A DNA stretch of 64,000 bases from an uncultured Allobosea sp. (lineage in GTDB: Bacteria > Pseudomonadota > Alphaproteobacteria > Rhizobiales > Beijerinckiaceae), in NCBI RefSeq assembly GCF_945957345.1, contig NZ_CAMFKW010000012.1, positions 1 to 64,000 on the forward strand. Reading direction: 5' to 3'. Of the stretch, positions 63,134 to 64,000 are shown piece after piece. The position numbers and the translations under genes are program-made. Numbering within the stretch: the first letter of the stretch is position 1; the number at the start of each line of letters is the position of its first letter. A model generated the notes under the pieces. It was given only the letters and a program-made list of their open reading frames with translations, ran no database searches and had not been told where the DNA came from.

Positions 63134-64000
63134 ATGTCGACCTTCGAACGTTACCTGACCCTCTGGGTCACCCTGTGCATCGTCGCGGGCATCGCGCTCG
63201 GCCACATTGCGCCCGGCGTCTTCCAGGCGATCGGCGCGGCTGAGATCGCCAAGGTCAACCTGCCGGTGGCGATTCTGATCTGGCTGATGATCGTGCCGAT
63301 GCTGCTGAAGATCGATTTCGCGGCGCTCGGCGAAGTCGGGCGCCACTGGCGCGGCATCGGCGTCACCCTCTTCGTCAACTGGGCGGTCAAACCATTCTCG
63401 ATGGCCGCACTCGGCTGGTTCTTCATCTCTTATCTGTTCCGGCCGTACCTGCCGGCGGATCAGATCAACAGCTACATCGCCGGCCTGATCATCCTCGCGG
63501 CGGCGCCCTGCACGGCGATGGTCTTCGTCTGGTCGAACCTGACGAAGGGCGAGCCCCTGTTCACGCTCAGCCAGGTCGCTCTCAACGACGCGATCATGGT
63601 GGTCGCCTTCGCGCCAATCGTGGCCCTGCTGCTCGGCCTTTCGGCCATCACCGTGCCTTGGGACACGCTGCTGCTGTCGGTGGTGCTCTATATCGTTATC
63701 CCAGTGATCGTGGCCCAGCTCATGCGGCGTCAGCTTCTGGCGAGCGGCGGCCCCGCCGCGCTTGACCGCGTGCTCAGCGTTCTTGCCCCGATCTCGCTGG
63801 TGGCATTGCTGGCGACGCTGGTGCTGCTCTTCGGCTTCCAGGGCGAGCAGATCCTGGCGCAGCCGCTCATCATCGCGATGCTCGCGGTGCCGATCCTGAT
63901 CCAGGTGTATTTCAACTCGGGTTTGGCCTACCTGCTCAACCGGATGACTGGCGAAGCGCATTGCGTCGCCGGACCTTCAGCCCTGATCGGCGCGAGCAAC
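63134..64000 (+). CDS. acr3: Acr3 arsenite efflux carrier, 3' end cut by window
   Basis: The first 289 residues of an ACR3-family permease; about 60 more are expected beyond the window. Hydrophobic helices run throughout. The catalytic Cys lies in ILAAAPCTAMVFVWSNLTKG near residue 123, and the N-terminal YLTLWVTLCIVAGIALGHIAPG is typical. It exports arsenite made by ArsC. ATG 63134 follows GAGAGCC. The frame is open to base 64000. Confidence 0.95.
   Translation, partial: MSTFERYLTLWVTLCIVAGIALGHIAPGVFQAIGAAEIAKVNLPVAILIWLMIVPMLLKIDFAALGEVGRHWRGIGVTLFVNWAVKPFSMAALGWFFISYLFRPYLPADQINSYIAGLIILAAAPCTAMVFVWSNLTKGEPLFTLSQVALNDAIMVVAFAPIVALLLGLSAITVPWDTLLLSVVLYIVIPVIVAQLMRRQLLASGGPAALDRVLSVLAPISLVALLATLVLLFGFQGEQILAQPLIIAMLAVPILIQVYFNSGLAYLLNRMTGEAHCVAGPSALIGASN

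Overview
This window comes from the chromosome of a GC-rich alphaproteobacterium of the order Hyphomicrobiales (Rhizobiales). A Bosea-like organism is my best guess, by inference only. The reasons are the PhyR-NepR-EcfG stress locus (restricted to Alphaproteobacteria), HWE/HisKA_2-type kinases, CoiA-like and DUF992/DUF883 families, and intergenic palindromes of the CCGTCATG type. I see no rRNA, tRNA, CRISPR array or complete insertion sequence.

Layout. 1-1.5 kb: 3' end of lepA, a small GIY-YIG protein and csbD. 1.5-4.6 kb: an SDR / acyl-CoA dehydrogenase / APH-kinase operon that resembles a split ACAD10/11 system. 4.6-15.7 kb: an iron-chelate uptake locus with one FecCD permease and ATPase, two substrate-binding proteins, two methyltransferases, a siderophore-interacting reductase, an esterase, a TonB receptor and an AraC regulator. 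15.8-23.4 kb: a cupin-type regulator, then a peptide-type ABC importer flanked by two amidohydrolases. 23.5-34.4 kb: mostly housekeeping and metabolic genes (SCO protein, glycosyltransferase, trpF-trpB, TAXI binding protein, dinD, typA, an aldo/keto reductase, a nitroreductase). 34.5-37.6 kb: polA.

37.6-48.5 kb is the most striking part. It holds phyR, nepR and ecfG with two HWE/HisKA_2 kinases, a single-domain response regulator, a Crp/Fnr regulator and several small envelope or membrane proteins. Nine EcfG-type promoters (GGAAC-N16/17-CGTT) lie in its intergenic gaps. Eight are exact matches, and each stands 16 to 135 bases before a start codon. A tenth, one-mismatch copy precedes csbD. The master regulators of the general stress response therefore appear to sit inside a physical cluster of their own regulon. 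One kinase in the ecfG operon has lost the recognisable ATP-binding boxes.

48.6-54.0 kb: a PmtA-like methyltransferase, a diguanylate cyclase, glutaminase, an ABC-F ATPase and YbaK. 54.0-58.2 kb: a more AT-rich patch with worn genes, namely a frameshifted FRG-domain gene, the C-terminal remnant of a subtilisin-like protease resembling the phage-defence protease of IetAS, and an intact CoiA/DUF6035-like putative nuclease. It looks like a decayed defence island. 58.3-64.0 kb: an arsenic-resistance cluster with two ArsR repressors, a Cys-tailed flavoprotein, an MFS carrier, ArsH, ArsC and Acr3 (cut by the window end).

All functions are inferred from protein motifs and gene context read by eye; no database search was run. 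Motif scans were also by eye and may have missed sites.
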